Shown one piece after another: positions 60,499-64,000 of a stretch of 64,000 bases of DNA. How positions within the stretch are numbered: the stretch's first letter is position 1; each line of letters opens with the position of its first letter. The position numbers were made by a program, and so were the translations under genes. Origin of the DNA: DATFKA01 sp042095835. Lineage in GTDB: Bacteria; Bacteroidota; Bacteroidia; Chitinophagales; Saprospiraceae. The stretch covers positions 1-64,000 of the forward strand of contig JBELML010000003.1 of NCBI GenBank assembly GCA_042095835.1, in the 5' to 3' direction. The notes under the pieces are model-generated. The model was given only the letters and a program-made list of their open reading frames with translations. It did no database searches and was not told the origin of the DNA.

Positions 60499-62511
60499 TT
60501 AGTCGATACTAATGTTCTCAATTTGATCACCTTTTCTGAGATCGGCCAAAACATCTAAACCTTCGGTCACGGCACCGAAAATAGTATAGCCTCCATCTAA
60601 ATGCGGCGTGGGAGAATGGGTAATAAAAAACTGCGAAGACTCCGTATGATAATCCGATCTCGCCATACCGAGTATTCCTTCTTTGGTATAGTATTGTGGG
60701 CTTAATTCTGAACGAATCTGATACGGCACACCTCCATTCCCATCGCCTCGATCACATCCAGCTTGTACTACAAAGTTGGGCACTACCCTATGGAATGCAA
60801 TGCCTTTATAAAAACCATCATTTGCTAATTTGACAAAATTGGCAACACTGCCAGGAGATTTCTCTGGAAATAAATCAAGAGTGATTTCTCCTCGGTTGGT
60901 CGTAATCTTAGCGGTAGGTGTAGCAGATAAATTATCAAGTACTTCCCAGTCAATGGTTCCTGACCATTCGTCGTCTTCAGGTAAACTAGGGATGGTCTCT
61001 ACACCAAAGCGCTGGGCTGTTTCCCTCAGTATCTTAAAGGTCTCCATATCTTTAGGTAGCTCTATTTGCACCAAGGCATCTTCCAGGAAAGAGCTATCTA
61101 TCTTGTTGAGGTAATCGATTGGCCCTTGGCCAATATCTTTCAAAGCAGCAGCAGCTGGAGCAATCATTCCTACATCATCTGTTCGGATGGCATCTTTTAA
61201 GAAAACGGTAATTTCTCTACGCACATTCCGATAACTCGATCTGAAAAAATTTCTAAAATCCTCCTTTTGTAGAATCTTCGTCAATAAATTGACGCTAGTA
61301 GATCGGACTATTGCATGCTCGTGAGGGTAGCCTTCGCGTTTAATAAAACGGTAATTCCAACCAAACTCTGAGAGACTTTCTAGATAAGCTGCCTGCAAAT
61401 AAGGACTGGGAGTATCGCGGTACAAACGACGCAATTCTCCGTTTAAAGCTTGTCGGTATTCCGCGTAAAACACCGGCAGGTGACGTTGAGCTGCGGCATA
61501 AAGCAGAGGCACCGTTTCTGTAGCCACACTATCTTTAGCCAAGGCCCAGTAGATGGTCGCATCACTAGGGTCACCATTATCTCTACAAAAGGTAGCGGCT
61601 GTGATGGCTACGGCTACACTTTCATCCTTCAAAGCAGCTTTTACCGTCTCGCTAACCGATTCGTAGGGAAAATTGATCAAAGCCCGGATTATATTACAAC
61701 GTACCCGATAATCGCTCTCCATTTTAAATCGCTGCTCTAAAGCAGCTAGAGCATTATTCTGGCCCGTTTTGCCCAGGGCAATAGCCAAGGCCATACGGAT
61801 ATAAGGATCTGTTTCTCGAAATATCAACTGACTGAGCTGTTCAGCATCTTCGGAAAGGTCAATACCGCGTGCCCTAGAGAGATAGTTAGCAGCCATCAAC
61901 CTCGTCCTGTTTTGGTAGCCCTCATCTGCTAGGATATTGAGCATTTTTTCGGTACCAGCTCTGCTGGTAATACTTTTTAATGCCAAGCGATAAATGCCTC
62001 TCACTTGTCCTTCTAGTAGCAGTGTATCTGACTTCTGATAGGTCGTAATATTGGTGAGTAAATCGAGTGTTTCTTCGTCACCACATTTTCCTACACCTTC
62101 AAGGATATAACTATGTGCAGCTTGATAAACTTTAGCAGTATCATAGGCGTCAAAAGCCTCCATCAGCAACTGGGTGGCTGCTGCTTTTTTGGACTGCCCC
62201 ACAGCATAAGCTACCGCAGCTCGTACCTGTGGATGCTGGTCATTCAGCTTTGCCGCCAGTGGGTTCAACATAGTAGAATCCTGGATGGAAGCAAAAGCCA
62301 AGGCAGCATGATAACGGATATTAGCATTAGGACTATCCAAAAACTTCAAAAGGCTGTCTACTTCCTGAGCATACTGAAAATTGATTATTTTCCGGAGCGT
62401 TGGATTAGAAAGGTCGGTATTGATATTCGCTGCGTTTTCCATTGGAGGAGTACAAGCAGCAAAACAAAATGTAACAACTAAAGATAGTAGTAAAAAGTAT
62501 CTAGTTATCAT
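60499..62511 (-). CDS. HEAT-repeat lipoprotein with C-terminal cyclophilin domain
   Basis: A 670-residue lipoprotein: lipobox FAAC (Cys20). Residues about 45-330 are HEAT-like repeats (NANIRYHAALAFASIQ, PQVRAAVAYAVGQS, YIRMALAIALGKTG, VAITAATFCRDNG). A less regular helical region continues to about 520. Residues about 533-670 are a cyclophilin-type peptidyl-prolyl isomerase with the catalytic Arg in FHRVVPNFVVQAG (Arg575), MARSDYHTESSQFFI and a terminal HLDGGYTIFGAV. The fusion suggests a periplasmic or outer-membrane-facing folding factor that binds clients through the HEAT part. It is downstream of the penicillin-binding gene (41-base gap), which may reflect envelope biogenesis. Confidence 0.9.
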   Translation of the reverse strand: MITRYFLLLSLVVTFCFAACTPPMENAANINTDLSNPTLRKIINFQYAQEVDSLLKFLDSPNANIRYHAALAFASIQDSTMLNPLAAKLNDQHPQVRAAVAYAVGQSKKAAATQLLMEAFDAYDTAKVYQAAHSYILEGVGKCGDEETLDLLTNITTYQKSDTLLLEGQVRGIYRLALKSITSRAGTEKMLNILADEGYQNRTRLMAANYLSRARGIDLSEDAEQLSQLIFRETDPYIRMALAIALGKTGQNNALAALEQRFKMESDYRVRCNIIRALINFPYESVSETVKAALKDESVAVAITAATFCRDNGDPSDATIYWALAKDSVATETVPLLYAAAQRHLPVFYAEYRQALNGELRRLYRDTPSPYLQAAYLESLSEFGWNYRFIKREGYPHEHAIVRSTSVNLLTKILQKEDFRNFFRSSYRNVRREITVFLKDAIRTDDVGMIAPAAAALKDIGQGPIDYLNKIDSSFLEDALVQIELPKDMETFKILRETAQRFGVETIPSLPEDDEWSGTIDWEVLDNLSATPTAKITTNRGEITLDLFPEKSPGSVANFVKLANDGFYKGIAFHRVVPNFVVQAGCDRGDGNGGVPYQIRSELSPQYYTKEGILGMARSDYHTESSQFFITHSPTPHLDGGYTIFGAVTEGLDVLADLRKGDQIENISID

Positions 62512-62552
62512 TCAGAATTGTATTCATTTAAATATGTGGATAGATGGCTCCT

Positions 62553-64000
62553 CTAATTCCCTCCTGTTCCAAAGGGATCTTCTTTGACTTCATCTCCAAA
62601 AACATCCTCGCCCTCTTCTTTATCTTCAAACTCGCCCTCTACATCCAAACCCTCATTTTGATATTCGTCACAATTGATCTCGATACCTAAAGGACCGGAA
62701 GGTCGAATGAATTTGGCAAATTTATCATACTTGATTTTTTCAGATTTCTCAATCTCTTTCATCAATCCCAAGAAATAAGGCTTAGCCATATAAGAACCTT
62801 GGCCTGTGGAAGAGTAGCGATAATGAATCCAACGATCCTCACCACCAACCCAAGTACCCACTACTAATTCTGGCGTAATCCCCATAAACCAACCATCTAC
62901 ATAATCGTTGGTAGTACCCGTTTTTCCTCCAGAATCACTGTAGAGTTGATTACCAATTTTGCCAGATTGACGGAGCATTTCCACCATCACATAGTTTGAA
63001 TTTTCGGGTAATGCATCACCTTCGACAGGTAGCGACTGATAGAGAATGGCACCATTTTTATCCTCAATACGCTGAATCAAGAAAGGTTCAGTGCGGGTAC
63101 CGTTGTTGGCAAAAGTAGTGTAGGCTCCTACCATTTCTTTTACACTCAAATCTACAGCACCTAGACAAATAGCGGGCACCTCTGGCACTCGAAGATTCCC
63201 ATTGGGATACCTAGAATCGGTGTCGATACCCATATTTTTCATCAGGTTCCTTAATGGCTCCGTTGTACCCAATTGTTTCATTAAATAAACAGATACCGTA
63301 TTCTTGGATTGTCTTAAACCTTCAAAGAGGGTAAGTCGCTCGTTGGAATATTTACCATTAAAGTTCTCTGGGGTCCACTCTTTTAATAGATAAAATGCAC
63401 CATCGCCTGGTTTTATCGTTTGTGGCCAATCGTATACAGGATGGCAAGGCGACATTCCCAACTGGTCGATGGCCGTCGCATAGACTAAAGGCTTAATAGT
63501 AGAACCTACTTGTCGACTGATACCAATATGATCGAATTGGAAGTATTTAAAGTTAGCTCCACCTACCCAAAACTTAACTGCACCTGTTTTAGGATTAACT
63601 CCAAGGGAGCCAATTTGCAGGTGCATCCGATGATATTTTATAGAATCTAGAGGCGTCATTACCGTATCTTTCTCCATACTCTCGGTCTCGTAGGTAAAGA
63701 CGCGCATTTTCACCTGTTGATTCATCTCCTCTTCTACCGCAGATTGTAGCTGCTCCCATTGCTGTCGGAGCTTAGGGAAGTTCTGGTTCTTGAGTACTCG
63801 GCGATAGTTGGCCGCCAAATTACTACTAATCAAGCCATCTGCTACTAAGTCAGATAGATAACCAGGAGATTCGAATTCTGTGACTATCCTTTCAACTTCT
63901 CGATCATCATTGTGAAAAACTACCGAAGGCACCTGCCCACCGATGAGGTCAATTATTTCGCTTAGATACTTATCTCTTAATCCTTGATAACGATCGGTCT
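62553..64000 (-). CDS. Class A penicillin-binding protein, 5'-truncated by the window
   Basis: The C-terminal part of a bifunctional peptidoglycan glycosyltransferase/transpeptidase (PBP1A type). The frame is open through 64000 without a stop, so the gene continues past the right edge; the GTG at 63932 is not the real start. The transpeptidase motifs are present: S-x-x-K in GSTIKPLVYA, SKN in QSKNTVSVYL, and KTG in GKTGTTNDYVDGWF. Substrate-contact regions such as YPNGNLRVPEVPAICLG follow. The end is acidic (EDKEEGEDVFGDE). Builds septal or lateral peptidoglycan in the periplasm. The glycosyltransferase domain lies outside the window. Confidence 0.92.
   Translation of the reverse strand, partial: TDRYQGLRDKYLSEIIDLIGGQVPSVVFHNDDREVERIVTEFESPGYLSDLVADGLISSNLAANYRRVLKNQNFPKLRQQWEQLQSAVEEEMNQQVKMRVFTYETESMEKDTVMTPLDSIKYHRMHLQIGSLGVNPKTGAVKFWVGGANFKYFQFDHIGISRQVGSTIKPLVYATAIDQLGMSPCHPVYDWPQTIKPGDGAFYLLKEWTPENFNGKYSNERLTLFEGLRQSKNTVSVYLMKQLGTTEPLRNLMKNMGIDTDSRYPNGNLRVPEVPAICLGAVDLSVKEMVGAYTTFANNGTRTEPFLIQRIEDKNGAILYQSLPVEGDALPENSNYVMVEMLRQSGKIGNQLYSDSGGKTGTTNDYVDGWFMGITPELVVGTWVGGEDRWIHYRYSSTGQGSYMAKPYFLGLMKEIEKSEKIKYDKFAKFIRPSGPLGIEINCDEYQNEGLDVEGEFEDKEEGEDVFGDEVKEDPFGTGGN

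Noticed and set aside
1..64000. Searched by eye for tRNA, rRNA and insertion sequences
   Set aside because: No cloverleaf with a GTTC-type T-loop, no rRNA signature and no transposase were recognised; a dedicated tRNA scan could still find one.

Overview
The window looks like a chromosomal segment of a Bacteroidota bacterium, most likely a marine or aquatic member of the Saprospiria (Lewinella/Haliscomenobacter-like); the class is inference. The evidence is: two secreted proteins ending in the type IX secretion / gliding-motility C-terminal domain (1595-2875, 18149-23683), a fused LpxC-FabZ enzyme (35092-36480), several matches to the Bacteroidota -7 promoter box TAnnTTTG, many lipoproteins, and general lack of Shine-Dalgarno sequences.

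Layout. 3-6552: a sulfatase, a T9SS cargo protein, a DUF2279 protein, a degenerate acyl-carrier-like protein, an uncharacterised soluble protein and a DUF4105 membrane protein. 7248-15359: two ~1060-residue secreted BNR/sortilin-like propeller paralogues in the same direction, with a 51-residue membrane protein and two thioredoxin-fold proteins between them. 15356-23683: a coiled-coil membrane protein, a small outer-membrane barrel protein and a 1844-residue surface protein with about 14 Ig/PKD-like repeats. 23684-24817: an unusual non-coding stretch with six hairpin-plus-box modules and a 100-base N gap. 24818-33523: mostly housekeeping (PNPOx-like protein, lysS, methyltransferase, DUF4112, metallophosphoesterase, S9 peptidase, hemC). 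33950-37910: lipid A block lpxD, lpxC-fabZ, lpxA, then an ABC ATPase, with a convergent Rof-like gene. 38140-38646: degenerate 8-bp repeats. 38650-42868: a cytochrome c/PQQ-type sugar dehydrogenase and an SbtA bicarbonate transporter locus facing a LysR regulator. 42873-56073: seven closely spaced minus-strand genes (planctomycete-type DUF1549/DUF1553 and DUF1501 proteins, a cytochrome-LRR composite, an esterase-sulfatase fusion, an M20 peptidase, a gluzincin metallopeptidase and an MBL hydrolase). 56202-64000: lysoplasmalogenase, CvpA, a GbsR-type regulator, gcvT, a HEAT-cyclophilin lipoprotein and the 3' part of a class A penicillin-binding protein that runs off the right edge.

How the parts fit. 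The lpx block makes the acylated UDP-GlcNAc precursors of lipid A, and FabZ supplies linked fatty-acid chemistry. The 42873-56073 block reads as an outer-envelope or periplasmic degradation cluster for sulfated or acylated glycans, with c-type heme proteins, although its two distal genes (MBL hydrolase and metallopeptidase) look cytoplasmic and may be a separate unit. The SbtA/LysR locus suggests regulated bicarbonate uptake.

The best candidates for something undescribed are the hairpin-box array at 23705-24546, the 8-bp-period repeat family in several intergenic sites, the SbtA locus with a TAG-interrupted small membrane ORF, and the MBL-metallopeptidase pair. No rRNA, tRNA, CRISPR array, insertion sequence or prophage was recognised.
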